DNA from: CAZHHH01 sp052400685
GTDB taxonomy: Bacteria; Bacteroidota; Bacteroidia; Bacteroidales; Marinilabiliaceae
Direction: 5' to 3' (one strand)
Length of the DNA: 64,000 bases
NCBI GenBank assembly: GCA_052400685.1
Contig: JBQTGJ010000001.1
A program made the position numbers and the translations under genes. This document shows, piece after piece, positions 27,261 through 34,896 of this stretch (its first letter is position 1; each line of letters starts with the position of its first letter). Under the pieces are notes generated by a model, which was not told the origin of the DNA, did not search any database, and saw nothing but the letters and a program-made list of their open reading frames with translations.

Positions 27261-27659
27261 ATGGAAAAGGATGAAATTACATACCAAATAATTGGTTGTG
27301 CAATGAAGATTCACAATACGCTTGGCAACGGATTTCAAGAAGTTATTTATCAGCGGTGTCTGGCTATAGAATTAGCAAAACTTGGTATAGAGTTCGAACG
27401 GGAAAAAGAACAGATCATATATTATGAGGGATCAAAAGTTGGAACCCGAAGAGCCGATTTTGTCATTGAAAATAAGATCATTGTTGAATTAAAAGCTTTG
27501 GTAAAACTAGAAGATGTCCACCTGGCCCAAGCAAAAAATTACGTGGTAGCGTATGACTTTCCCAAAGGGTTACTTATAAATTTTGGTGCTACGAGTTTAC
27601 AATATAAATTGATATTTAACCCAAAGTTTCAGGGAAAGCATAAATCTGAAAATTCTTAA
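27261..27659 (+). CDS. GxxExxY family protein (PD-(D/E)XK-like)
   Basis: A 132-residue protein of the GxxExxY family. The naming motif appears in LGNGFQEVIYQRCLAIEL, and a nuclease-like core is seen as RRADFVIENKIIVELKAL (Asp, Glu and Lys of a D...ExK fold). These small proteins are common and often scattered in Bacteroidota genomes; their role is not established. The gene stands alone after a block of inverted repeats built on CAGAATTT words. The ATG choice fits family length. Confidence 0.85.
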   Translation: MEKDEITYQIIGCAMKIHNTLGNGFQEVIYQRCLAIELAKLGIEFEREKEQIIYYEGSKVGTRRADFVIENKIIVELKALVKLEDVHLAQAKNYVVAYDFPKGLLINFGATSLQYKLIFNPKFQGKHKSENS

Positions 27660-27789
27660 ACCCTCATTTATATAGCAATGCTTCAAACATATTATTATGA
27701 TTATTATTATTTTGGCGCAACTGCTCAGATAACCCCAACCGGTATATTTAAGCAATACCCCGTTCCACAATTGATAAAAACCTCAATCC

Positions 27790-28245
27790 ATGGTAACAAA
27801 AACAAATATTTGGGCCGCAATATTATCGCTTGGGTTGTTACTGACAAGTTGCATTGTAAGCAATCCTAAATTTTTTGCCAATGCATACCCGTCAGAAGAT
27901 CCAACATATGGATACACACCTGAAAATCCGATTATGATAAAAAATGCAGACTTAAATAATAGTATGGGTTCATCTTATTATTATTTATCCCGACTTAGGA
28001 CTGAAAAAGGTAATAAACTTCAGTTGATTCAGAGGTTTTCAGTCAGTAATCCAAATTATGTAAAACCAGCCATTCCATTGACAAACAGATATACCGGGCA
28101 ACCATTAAATTATGGAACAGGCCCTATTTTGGATTACTATATATTAATGCCCGAGAATGAAACAGATACGGTTAAACTTTACATAAATACGTATTTAAAA
28201 GGAGAAGTTAAAGTCCCGGTTGGACTGACATTTGAAAATGAATAA
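27790..28245 (+). CDS. Small lipoprotein, hypothetical
   Basis: A 151-residue lipoprotein with signal sequence and lipobox (LLLTSC). The mature part contains TPENPIMIKNADLNNSMGS and a C-terminal beta-rich stretch (VKLYINTYLKGEVKVPVGL). Similar small Bacteroidota proteins are sometimes labelled as KDO-8-phosphate aldolases in databases, but nothing here resembles KdsA's barrel and I do not adopt that label. It is followed after 18 bases by a MITE that interrupts an attC-like end. Confidence 0.6.
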   Translation: MVTKTNIWAAILSLGLLLTSCIVSNPKFFANAYPSEDPTYGYTPENPIMIKNADLNNSMGSSYYYLSRLRTEKGNKLQLIQRFSVSNPNYVKPAIPLTNRYTGQPLNYGTGPILDYYILMPENETDTVKLYINTYLKGEVKVPVGLTFENE

Positions 28246-28263
28246 AACCCGTGCCCAATAATT

Positions 28264-28481
28264 AGTGCCTGTCCATAAACAAAGTGTTTGAAATATAAAG
28301 TTCAAATACGAGGCTCGCGACGCCTTAAAAATCAAGGGACTGACGAACGAAGTAAAGGCAGAGGCAAAGCTGTTGTTGCGAATTTATGACAAAATTGCTT
28401 TGACTATGCTTTACAAGGAGGAAGAAGACGAAATCAGTTTACTTTTCGTAAATGAAGTAGTTGACTTTATAGACAAACACT
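28264..28481. mobile_element. MITE-like element inserted in an attC-like site
   Basis: Ends AGTGCCTGTCCATAAA and TTTATAGACAAACACT match the elements at 6916 and 46927; flanking AATT on both sides (28260-28263, 28482-28485) looks like a target duplication. At 218 bp it is ~74 bases longer than its relatives because of extra internal sequence around 28345-28425. Left of it is GTGCCCAAT and right of it GGGGCATGAGCAGTCGGCAC, the two halves of an attC-like junction start. Confidence 0.65.
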
Positions 28482-28486
28482 AATTA

Positions 28487-28833
28487 GGGGCATGAGCAGT
28501 CGGCACAACCCGGCAATTACCCCAACCCCCGTCGGAATTAATTAAGCTCGATTTTGTGTGTATTTATCTGTAACCAGTGGTATATTTTGGCGTGAACAGG
28601 TGGCCCATTTTGAACCGTTATACACACAATTGGAAAAAGACCAGCAAGTGTCAGAGTTTTCCGAACGATTCCAACTAATTCCAAAAGATTCCGGTAGAAC
28701 ATAGAAAATTACAACACCCGGGCAGGCATTCTCCGCTTGGGTGTTTTTTTTACTTTTCCCATACGTATTAGGCCGGATATTTACATTACTATTTAATGCA
28801 TGAAACGTTAGTGATGATATGAGTGCGTTGGCA
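28487..28833 (+). other. Long composite attC-like junction with IS21-like remnant (copy E)
   Basis: It begins GGGGCATGAGCAGTCGGCAC like the other long junctions and ends GATATGAGTGCGTTGGC, with core GTTGGCAAC at 28827. Within it, 28546-28635 contains CCAGTGGTATATTTTGG and GGTGGCCCATTTTGAACC, the repeated end motifs I associate with Bacteroidota IS21-type elements; the 28625-28700 stretch resembles a degenerate coding sequence also found near 35690. A terminator-like hairpin lies at 28713-28749. Confidence 0.5.
28713..28749 (+). terminator. Rho-independent terminator-like hairpin
   Basis: AACACCC at 28713-28719 pairs with GGGTGTT at 28739-28745, with a GC-rich middle, and is followed by a run of eight T. 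It lies inside the long junction just upstream of the DarT cassette, so it would shield the toxin gene from upstream transcription. The hairpin itself is plain; activity is inferred. Confidence 0.6.
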
Positions 28834-28930
28834 ACATGCAAAATCGAGTTCCAAATAGCAAATTCTTTAATAATATAATATTTTGAATATATTTATATAA
28901 AATCTATTTTTGAAAATTGGAGAAAGGGAT

Positions 28931-29590
28931 ATGGAGGAGTTAAAAAATGTAATATTATATAGAATCACACATATTGAGAATATTCCTCATATTCTTAAAT
29001 GTGGTATTACACATAAAAACTCACCTAATAAGAATCCAGACTTTAAGAATATTGGTGATGTTAGCTTAATTGATACTAGAAGTCATAAAACTGTGTTTGT
29101 TGATAATGGGAATCTTGAATCAGACTCAATTAAGGCCATAACATTAGGTGACTTTATCCCGTTCTATTTTGGAGTAAAAATGCCAATGTTATATGTTGCT
29201 CAAAATGGAGGCAACTTTGTTGAAAATCCAACATTAGCAGAGGATATAGTTTACATTGGTTCTTCTTTGAAAAATATTATTTCAAACGGTAATGAATTTT
29301 ATTTTTCTGATGGTCATGCTACCAATATGCTTACATCCTTTTTTGACAAATCAAAAATTAATGAATTAGTTAATATTGTTGATTGGACAGCGGTTAAATC
29401 TTCTTATTGGGGTGGAGCCGAAAATTTAAATCTTAAACGAAAAAAACAAGCTGAATTTTTGGTTTTAGGAGATATCTCTCCCAAACATATAATTGGATTT
29501 GTATGTTATAATAATACGGCAAAGTCTAAACTATTAACCATGGGTGTTGATGAACAAATAATAAAAGTTGTACCCAAAGCTTATTATTAA
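28931..29590 (+). CDS. darT: DarT-like DNA ADP-ribosyltransferase toxin
   Basis: A 219-residue DarT (DUF4433) protein. It opens with LYRITHIENIPHILKCGITH, the family's NAD-binding start, and carries the catalytic Glu in LKRKKQAEFLVLGDI near the C-terminus. DarT toxins attach ADP-ribose to thymidine in single-stranded DNA, blocking replication, and act against phages. I place the start at ATG 28931, preceded by GGAGAAAGGG; a TTG at 28910 would add seven residues. The DarG antitoxin gene follows after ten bases. The pair fills a cassette starting GTTGGCAACATGC at 28827. Confidence 0.88.
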   Translation: MEELKNVILYRITHIENIPHILKCGITHKNSPNKNPDFKNIGDVSLIDTRSHKTVFVDNGNLESDSIKAITLGDFIPFYFGVKMPMLYVAQNGGNFVENPTLAEDIVYIGSSLKNIISNGNEFYFSDGHATNMLTSFFDKSKINELVNIVDWTAVKSSYWGGAENLNLKRKKQAEFLVLGDISPKHIIGFVCYNNTAKSKLLTMGVDEQIIKVVPKAYY

Positions 29591-29600
29591 AAAATGCCTT

Positions 29601-30632
29601 ATGATAAAATATATAACAGGAAATATTTTAGATAGTAATGCTCAAGCCTTAATAAATACCGTTAATACAGTTGGTGTTATGGGTAAGGGAATTGCACTAC
29701 AATTTAAAAAAGCATATCTTAATAATTTTAAGGCTTATGCAGAGGCGTGCAAAAGAAAAGAAGTCAAAGTTGGAAAATTATTTGTAACAAAAGATTCGAA
29801 CCTTAGTTCGGGAGAAAAATACATTATTAATTTTCCTACTAAAACTGATTGGAGAAAACCTTCTGAATATACTTATGTTGAAGAGGGACTTGACGACCTT
29901 GTTAATATTCTTGTAAATAATAATATTAAAAGTGTTGCAATACCTCCATTGGGCTCTGGAAATGGTGGTTTAGACTGGGTTAAAGTTAAACGTATAATCG
30001 AGGAAAAACTTCATTCTCTGGATGTAGAAATTATTGTTTATGAACCGACTAAACAAATTAAAGAAAAGTTAAAAAAGGAAAGAGTTAAGTTGACGGATGC
30101 AAGAGCATTATTACTTTATTTGCTTTTTGATTTAGTTCGTAATGGCGAATTCGTTTCTGAATTTTCAGCTGAGAAAATATGTTATTTTCTTCAAAGGTTT
30201 GGTGGAGAAAAATATTTTAAATTAAACTACTCGCCTAATTTTTATGGGCCGTATTCAGGAAAAGTGAGATTTGTTTTGAATGCATTAAATGGAAGCTATT
30301 TAATGGGATATAGCGACATGAATAAAAAACCATTTGAACCCTTAACATTAGTTGCAGATGGTTATGACACTGTTAAAAAACATGTTGAGGAAAACCCTGA
30401 ATTATTTAAAATTGCAAAAAAGACTATTGACTTCTTATCTGGATTTTATTCTGATTTCACCCTTGAGTTGTTATCATCAATTGATTATATCTCAATTCAA
30501 CATAAATCTTTTGATAAATCATTGATTAATGAAAAATTGAATAATTGGAGCGATAGGAAAAGAAGTCTGTTTTCTAACCCCAGATACATTGACATTTCTT
30601 TGTCTCAGTTACAAAAAGCTGAGTTTGCATAA
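29601..30632 (+). CDS. darG: DarG-like macrodomain antitoxin
   Basis: A 343-residue protein. Residues ~1-150 form a macrodomain (YITGNILDSNAQALINTVN, GVMGKGIALQFK, PPLGSGNGGLDW) that removes ADP-ribose from DNA. The C-terminal ~180 residues (FSAEKICYFLQRFGG, NFYGPYSGKVRFVLNALNG) match the toxin-binding second domain of DarG. I start it at ATG 29601 because MIKYITGN is the usual macrodomain beginning; the upstream in-frame ATG lies inside darT. Toxin plus antitoxin gives a complete DarTG unit. Confidence 0.9.
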   Translation: MIKYITGNILDSNAQALINTVNTVGVMGKGIALQFKKAYLNNFKAYAEACKRKEVKVGKLFVTKDSNLSSGEKYIINFPTKTDWRKPSEYTYVEEGLDDLVNILVNNNIKSVAIPPLGSGNGGLDWVKVKRIIEEKLHSLDVEIIVYEPTKQIKEKLKKERVKLTDARALLLYLLFDLVRNGEFVSEFSAEKICYFLQRFGGEKYFKLNYSPNFYGPYSGKVRFVLNALNGSYLMGYSDMNKKPFEPLTLVADGYDTVKKHVEENPELFKIAKKTIDFLSGFYSDFTLELLSSIDYISIQHKSFDKSLINEKLNNWSDRKRSLFSNPRYIDISLSQLQKAEFA

Positions 30633-30646
30633 AGCACGATTGCCCG

Positions 30647-30735
30647 ATCGAGTAGTCGGCGGACGGTCAAATGACTGCCAGTGCGCATCTCATACCACCG
30701 TACGTACGGATAACTCATCCGGTAGTCAGGCTCTA
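30647..30735 (-). mobile_element. Group IIC intron 3' remnant (domains V-VI)
   Basis: On the minus strand this contains GACTACCGGATG and CCGTACGTACGGTGGTATG as a domain-V-like hairpin, followed by a GC-rich stem and the end CTACTCGAT. The end matches the 3' end of the intron at 7113. It begins right where the DarTG cassette should end: GATTGCCC at 30639 resembles the expected GTTGCC(A) core. No 5' part of the intron is seen, so only a stump is left. Confidence 0.55.
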
Positions 30736-31600
30736 CTCGTCCGGGCAAGGTTAAGAAGATAGCGAAAGTAATGGATAAAAGAGAAATGAAAATGATTATT
30801 ATAAACAAAATCGATTGGTTTACAATTGAAAAGAGCCACGACAATACGTCAGTAATAAGTGAATACAAATATTGTTAAATACAATAAATTTAGTCATTCT
30901 GCCGATGATGCTTTTATGGCATATATTAAAGATCAGTTGTTATCAAAACACGATTTCCCGAAACACAGCAATAGACTTGGATAAAAATCAGCGAAAGTAT
31001 TTTTGAGCTCTACGAAAATGCCCGCACCCATGAGTGTTGTAGGCAAATTCATTTTTGCGGTCAGTATTAGCCCAATAAAATTCCCAAACGATTAGACATT
31101 ACAATTGTGGTATGGGTAAAACTATTAAGGCAAATGTAAATGAATTTTTAAAAGCTGATCTGTCTGGCGATGATGCAATTAAATGGACGTTTAAATATGG
31201 AAATACCACAAAAACCAAAAATGTTTTAGGTGGTTTGGGCCTTGATTATGTTCCTTGAATTTATTAATTTGGCCATGGTTAAATTCAAATTATTTCTTCC
31301 GATGGCTATTGAGAACACAGAAAAGGTGACGTGGATACCTTTGTTTTTGACGTTTTTTTACCGGATACAAGAGCCAATATAGAATTTAATTTGGATGATT
31401 CCAGTCTGTACACGCTCAATACAAAATATACAAATCATAATCTATCTATAATGACATTTAAAAATTAGAAGCTATTCATATCCGAAAAGGACTAACTTAA
31501 TAATTAACAGCAAATAGAAATTACATAAATAAACCATCAACAAATCCAAAGGTCATTAGCGTTTTGGGCTGATTAATCCGCAAGAAATAGGAAACGGCAG
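30736..31600. other. Gene-poor stretch at the right end of the cassette region
   Basis: I see no intact gene across these 865 bases. The middle holds a likely pseudogene (31113-31468, listed separately). The rest is AT-rich without clear repeats. It marks the change from the cassette array to other chromosomal genes. Confidence 0.4.
31113..31468 (+). pseudogene. Degenerate coding remnant, unidentified
   Basis: A frame opens at 31113 (MGKTIKANVNEFLKADLSG...) and stops after 48 codons at LGGLGLDYVP. In another frame further on, 31336-31468 reads VDTFVFDVFLPDTRANIEFN and LDDSSLYTLNTKYTNHN before a stop. The protein-like composition of both pieces suggests one gene broken by frameshifts. I cannot name the family. 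Confidence 0.35.
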
Positions 31601-31774
31601 TAAGGAATGCAAGAGATTCCATAAGGAATACTCAAGCAGCGTTAAGGAGCAGACGGGCATTCGTAAGGAATGCATAAAAAGCCATAAGGAATAGAAGGGA
31701 AGCTTTAAGGAATGCATGGGAAGCCATAAGGAGCGCACAATCACCTTTAAGGAACAGGCAAGCATCCATAAGGA
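31601..31774. repeat. Strict 21-bp tandem repeat (TAAGGA phased array)
   Basis: The word TAAGG recurs at 31601, 31622, 31643, 31664, 31685, 31706, 31727, 31748 and 31769, exactly 21 bases apart each time, while the bases between vary. Translated on the + strand it gives heptads beginning Lys-Glu (KECKRFH, KEYSSSV, KEQTGIR, KECIKSH) with one stop; no start codon precedes them. On the minus strand it gives heptads with Ser-Leu. It ends ~40 bases before the next gene. Confidence 0.8.
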
Positions 31775-31816
31775 GTTCGCAATAATTCTAATTATTAACT
31801 TAAAAATTTATTTTTT

Positions 31817-32476
31817 ATGGCAACCAAAAGAACATTAACCGAAGCCGAAACTTTCGAGCAGTACAGAATTTCATTAACCAACGTTGAGAACCAGTCTGAA
31901 ATAGCCACCATCATGGCTGAGTTCGGATATGATACCGAAACCATTGCACAGGGCAAGGCGCTGTTAGCCGAAACAAGACAATTGTATGATGCAAACAAGA
32001 TTGAAGACGACGAGACTTCTGCAGCATACAGTCGTTTCTCAAATTTAAAAGAACAACTGGCAAAAATCTATTCACTACACCGTAAAAAAGCCAAAGTGGT
32101 TTTCCGAAACGATGCACTTACATTGGATAAGTTAGCCGTTTCAGGTAGTTTACCCAAAGCGCATGTAAAATGGCTGGAGACTGTCAGGAAATTTTACAGC
32201 GTAGCTTCCACCGATACTGATTTACAAAGTAAACTGGCAAAATTAAAAATTACAGCCGACGAATTAGCCGAAGCCACTGCCTTGGTGAGTAATCTCGAAG
32301 ACGCGAGAGCCGGGTATTTAAGAGAAATCGGAGAATCGCAAGACGCTACAAAAATTAAAGATGCAGCTTTTGCAAAAATTGATGATTGGATGAGTGAATT
32401 TTACGCAGTAGCTAAAATTGCTCTGGAGGATAGCCCTCAATTACAGGAATCGCTTGGTAAATTAGTGAGAAGCTAA
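31817..32476 (+). CDS. Helical protein of unknown function
   Basis: A 219-residue, almost fully helical, soluble protein with no signal peptide. It is rich in Ala, Glu, Lys and Leu (LTNVENQSEIATIMAEFGYD, LKEQLAKIYSLHRKKAKVVF). I think similar hypothetical proteins exist in Bacteroidota but I can assign no function. The gene stands alone between a phased 21-bp repeat array and a perfect terminator hairpin. The ATG follows an AT-rich leader (AACTTAAAAATTTATTTTTT). Confidence 0.65.
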   Translation: MATKRTLTEAETFEQYRISLTNVENQSEIATIMAEFGYDTETIAQGKALLAETRQLYDANKIEDDETSAAYSRFSNLKEQLAKIYSLHRKKAKVVFRNDALTLDKLAVSGSLPKAHVKWLETVRKFYSVASTDTDLQSKLAKLKITADELAEATALVSNLEDARAGYLREIGESQDATKIKDAAFAKIDDWMSEFYAVAKIALEDSPQLQESLGKLVRS

Positions 32477-32565
32477 GATGGTCAACCCCATTTGTTAACA
32501 CATTGGTAACTCTCTCATATCATCCTGCATCCAAAAACCGGCCAAAGAGAAAATAAATAACTGCC

Positions 32566-32596
32566 CCTGTAACCGCCTTTTATAGGCGGTTACAGG
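32566..32596 (+). terminator. Perfect hairpin, probable terminator
   Basis: CCTGTAACCGCC and GGCGGTTACAGG form a flawless 12-bp stem around the loop TTTTATA, 90 bases after the stop of the gene at 31817. Only three T follow the stem, so termination strength is uncertain. Confidence 0.65.
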
Positions 32597-32626
32597 TTTG
32601 TCAACCCTTATCAATCAAACTAAATT

Positions 32627-32705
32627 ATATGAAACGAACATGAATTTTAGCATTCTAAAATACACACAGTAGAATGATTAAAATTCATCGAGAGTTCCAT
32701 ATGAC
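32627..32705 (+). promoter_or_regulatory. Palindromic CACACAG element, copy 1
   Basis: Outer arms ATATGAAACGA and GAGTTCCATAT flank a long inner stem: CATGAATTTTAGCATTCTA pairs with TAGAATGATTAAAATTCATG-like sequence around a loop containing ACACACAG. A nearly identical copy is at 43995-44072. It is followed by the spacer ACCATTGAAAGATAAATTTAA and a second element. Confidence 0.65.
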
Positions 32706-32725
32706 CATTGAAAGATAAATTTAAT

Positions 32726-32792
32726 CATATGAAACGAGCCATGGGAATTGATTCTCACACAGAGGGATGATTATCCCGGCGAGCTCCATGTG
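32726..32792 (+). promoter_or_regulatory. Palindromic CACACAG element, copy 2
   Basis: Outer arms CATATGAAACGAGCC and GGCGAGCTCCATGTG pair, with facing GA steps in the middle of the stem. The inner stem (GGGAAT...ATTATCCC) differs from copy 1 but is again self-complementary, and the loop keeps CTCACACAGA. It ends 24 bases before the amidase start and is followed by the leader AACAAACAAATTA. Confidence 0.65.
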
Positions 32793-32816
32793 ACAAAAAC
32801 AAACAAATTAATACAC

Positions 32817-33434
32817 ATGAAAAATGTAATACTCGATTTCGGTCATGGCGGATTAGACAGTAATGGCAACTACACAACCGCCCCTGCCAAAATGTTTAAA
32901 TTCCCCAATGGCGAGATCGCCTACGAAGGGGTCATCAATCGGCAAATTGGAGGACTGATCGAAATTTTCCTGCGGAACCATGCAAATTTGAATGTGGTAA
33001 CCACCGTAAAGTATTCCGACCCAAGAGACCTCTCTCTTTCTCACAGGGTGGCCGTTGCAAATAAATATTCACCCAACGACTCTGTCTTCGTATCTGTTCA
33101 TTGTAATGCGTCTCTGAATCACAACGTTTCCGGATTTTCCATTTATACAACCAAGGGGGTTACAAAAAGCGATGAGGTGGCAACCAGCATCGCACAGCAA
33201 GTCAAACAATATTATGAAAAACTGAACCTTCCTCTTCGGTTCGACTTTTATCCCGATGGCGATCCGGACAAAGAAGTAGACTTCTACGTCCTGCGTAAAA
33301 CCCGTTGCCCGGCCGTGTTGTTAGAGTGTCTGTTTTTCGATTTTTGGGACGATTTTTTGTTACTTAAAGATGCAGCTTTTCAAAAAGAGTTGGCCTGGCA
33401 TGTATATAAAGGAATATTAAGCGCCTGCCAATAA
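32817..33434 (+). CDS. N-acetylmuramoyl-L-alanine amidase (Amidase_3)
   Basis: A 205-residue Amidase_3 domain without a signal peptide. Zinc ligands and the catalytic Glu are visible: H10 in DFGHGG, E37 in AYEGV, H95 in SVHCNAS and E170 in LLECLFFD. Such enzymes cut the bond between MurNAc and the peptide of peptidoglycan. The bare catalytic domain without an anchor resembles phage or T6SS-type lysins more than the secreted AmiC group. I chose ATG 32817 because MKNVILDFGHGG is a normal start; an upstream frame from 32748 overlaps the structured element. Confidence 0.85.
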   Translation: MKNVILDFGHGGLDSNGNYTTAPAKMFKFPNGEIAYEGVINRQIGGLIEIFLRNHANLNVVTTVKYSDPRDLSLSHRVAVANKYSPNDSVFVSVHCNASLNHNVSGFSIYTTKGVTKSDEVATSIAQQVKQYYEKLNLPLRFDFYPDGDPDKEVDFYVLRKTRCPAVLLECLFFDFWDDFLLLKDAAFQKELAWHVYKGILSACQ

Positions 33435-33583
33435 AGTTAAGCTTTGCGCCACACATTTTTTGTTACATGTAAGCACATCGTGATATCTCACCCTTGAAAA
33501 TGATGTTATTAGTGTGCTGAACACCAGTAAAACGCAACCAACTTTATGGATGAAGCATCATGTTTTAAACAATAACATATAAA

Positions 33584-33650
33584 ATGAAACGAGCCATGGG
33601 AATTGTTTCACACACAGAAGTATGATTATCCTGGCGAGTTCCATATGACC
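33584..33650 (+). promoter_or_regulatory. Palindromic CACACAG element, copy 3
   Basis: ATGAAACGAGCC and GGCGAGTTCCATATG arms with inner segment GGGAATTGTTTCACACACAG and a right side ATGATTATCCT. The inner pairing is weaker than in copies 1-2. It is followed by the same spacer ACCATTGAAAGATAAATTTAA and then copy 4. Confidence 0.55.
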
Positions 33651-33669
33651 ATTGAAAGATAAATTTAAA

Positions 33670-33738
33670 CATATGAAACGAGCCATGGGAATTAATTCAC
33701 ACACAGGGGGGATGATTAAGCCAGGCGAGTTCCATATG
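33670..33738 (+). promoter_or_regulatory. Palindromic CACACAG element, copy 4
   Basis: CATATGAAACGAGCC and GGCGAGTTCCATATG arms around GGGAATTAATTCACACACAG and GGATGATTAAGCC. It is followed by CTTAACAAACAAATTATAAACAT and the start codon of the lipoprotein gene at 33764, so it lies in the presumed leader of that gene. Confidence 0.6.
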
Positions 33739-33763
33739 ACCTTAACAAACAAATTATAAACAT

Positions 33764-34225
33764 ATGAAAATAGTATCGATTTTATTCTTACTTATTCTTA
33801 TGATTTTTTCTGGCTGTGAGAAGGACTCTGAATCTGTAAATGGTAATTATGATTCCATGCATTTTGTAAGACAAGGTGGTGGGCAAATAGATTTTAGTTT
33901 ATATTCAACTGAGAATGTTGATCAAGTTAAAGTCATAGTTTCTATATATCAATTTCGGGATACAACGATTCAGATAACTATAAATAGAAATACTGAAAAT
34001 GAATCAATCTTCTCATCTTTTAGAAATGCAATAAACGGTAAAGTACAGATTAATGGCGATTTTCAACAGTCTCCTTATGAAACTGGAACGTGGGCTTATA
34101 TTTATTTTATTACAAAAGGGAAGGAAACTGAGGTTACAAATATCGGGCTTAGGGATTCATTATCGAAATTTGAACAATTAGTTAGAGATCAGATCGAATC
34201 CAAAAATACTATTACTGACAATTAA
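33764..34225 (+). CDS. Small lipoprotein, hypothetical
   Basis: A 153-residue lipoprotein with lipobox MIFSGC. The mature part is a probable beta-sandwich (GGGQIDFSLYSTENVDQVKV, GTWAYIYFITKGKETEVTN). No domain is recognised. It begins directly after two tandem palindromic elements and the AACAAACAAATTATAAACAT leader that also precedes the amidase, the coiled-coil protein at 34897 and the esterase at 36253, which suggests shared control. Confidence 0.6.
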   Translation: MKIVSILFLLILMIFSGCEKDSESVNGNYDSMHFVRQGGGQIDFSLYSTENVDQVKVIVSIYQFRDTTIQITINRNTENESIFSSFRNAINGKVQINGDFQQSPYETGTWAYIYFITKGKETEVTNIGLRDSLSKFEQLVRDQIESKNTITDN

Positions 34226-34256
34226 AATTCAATTAATTTTTAATTCAGCAGTTGGT

Positions 34257-34402
34257 TATTCTAGCAAGAAAATTCAAGTACATAATAAAAAATGTCCAAA
34301 TTCAAGGCTTGCGCAGTCCGAAAAACGTGAGTTTACTCCTGTAAATGACCATTTTGAGGACAAGCATAACGCAGAAGTTGGTCATTTTTTACAAGCAATA
34401 AT
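34257..34402. repeat. Diverged dispersed repeat (MITE-related)
   Basis: The words TTCAAGGCTTGCGCAGTCCG, GTGAGTTTACTCCTGTAAATG and ACAAGCATAACGCAGAAGTTG match the interior of the MITE-like elements at 6916, 42138 and 46927. The ends are degenerate. No gene is present between 34226 and 34425. Confidence 0.5.
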
Positions 34403-34425
34403 TAAATATCTCTTACATTAGCCCT

Positions 34426-34779
34426 ATGAAAAACTTCCTGTCAAAATACCTTTCTTTGATTCTGTTAGGTGTGATAATCATTATTAGTCTCACTACCTTG
34501 TTCCGGGTTCCCAATAATTTGAAACAAGCCATTGAGACCATTTCCTCTGCCGAAAAGAAAATCGACTCATCCATTTTAATCTTAAAGAACCAAAACGCCT
34601 ATCTTGATTCTCTCATTATTATCAACGAAAATCTTCTTCTTCAGTTAGATACGCTTAGAGATGACAATACGCAAATAGCCAAGTCGATAAACGATAAACT
34701 AAAAACAGCAAAATGGTATTTAAACAAAATTAAGGCAGAGGTTGAAAAACTACCTGCCGAATTTGAAACCATTAATTAA
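34426..34779 (+). CDS. Membrane-anchored coiled-coil protein
   Basis: A 117-residue protein with one N-terminal membrane helix (residues ~9-26, LSLILLGVIIIISLTTLF) and a long coiled coil to the end. The topology is that of a single-pass inner-membrane protein with a periplasmic helix. No domain is recognised. Size and layout recall phage i-spanin-like or cell-division helper proteins, but this is only a shape likeness. It lies between a lipoprotein and another coiled-coil protein. Confidence 0.6.
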   Translation: MKNFLSKYLSLILLGVIIIISLTTLFRVPNNLKQAIETISSAEKKIDSSILILKNQNAYLDSLIIINENLLLQLDTLRDDNTQIAKSINDKLKTAKWYLNKIKAEVEKLPAEFETIN

Positions 34780-34896
34780 TCCCTGTTCGCGGCCTCACAA
34801 GATATTGTTAGGCCCCCTCTAAAATAAATTCATACACATGGAAATAATTGCTGCAGGCAAACGCCTGATTGACCTTAACAAACAAATTATATACAC

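Noticed and set aside
27790..28245. KDO-8-phosphate synthase (KdsA) annotation
   Set aside because: The 151-residue lipoprotein has no aldolase barrel motif; the label appears to be a database carry-over.
1..31000. A complete integron with integrase gene
   Set aside because: No frame in the window resembles a tyrosine recombinase. Only cassettes and attC-type sites are seen, so the integrase, if any, is outside.
31556..31765. A 69-residue heptad-repeat protein on the minus strand
   Set aside because: The frame is a consequence of the 21-bp repeat. It has no visible ribosome site and the other strand is equally periodic, so coding is unsupported.
32748..32816. Upstream extension of the amidase
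   Set aside because: The extra residues are encoded by the palindromic element and leader, and the ATG at 32817 gives the normal family start.
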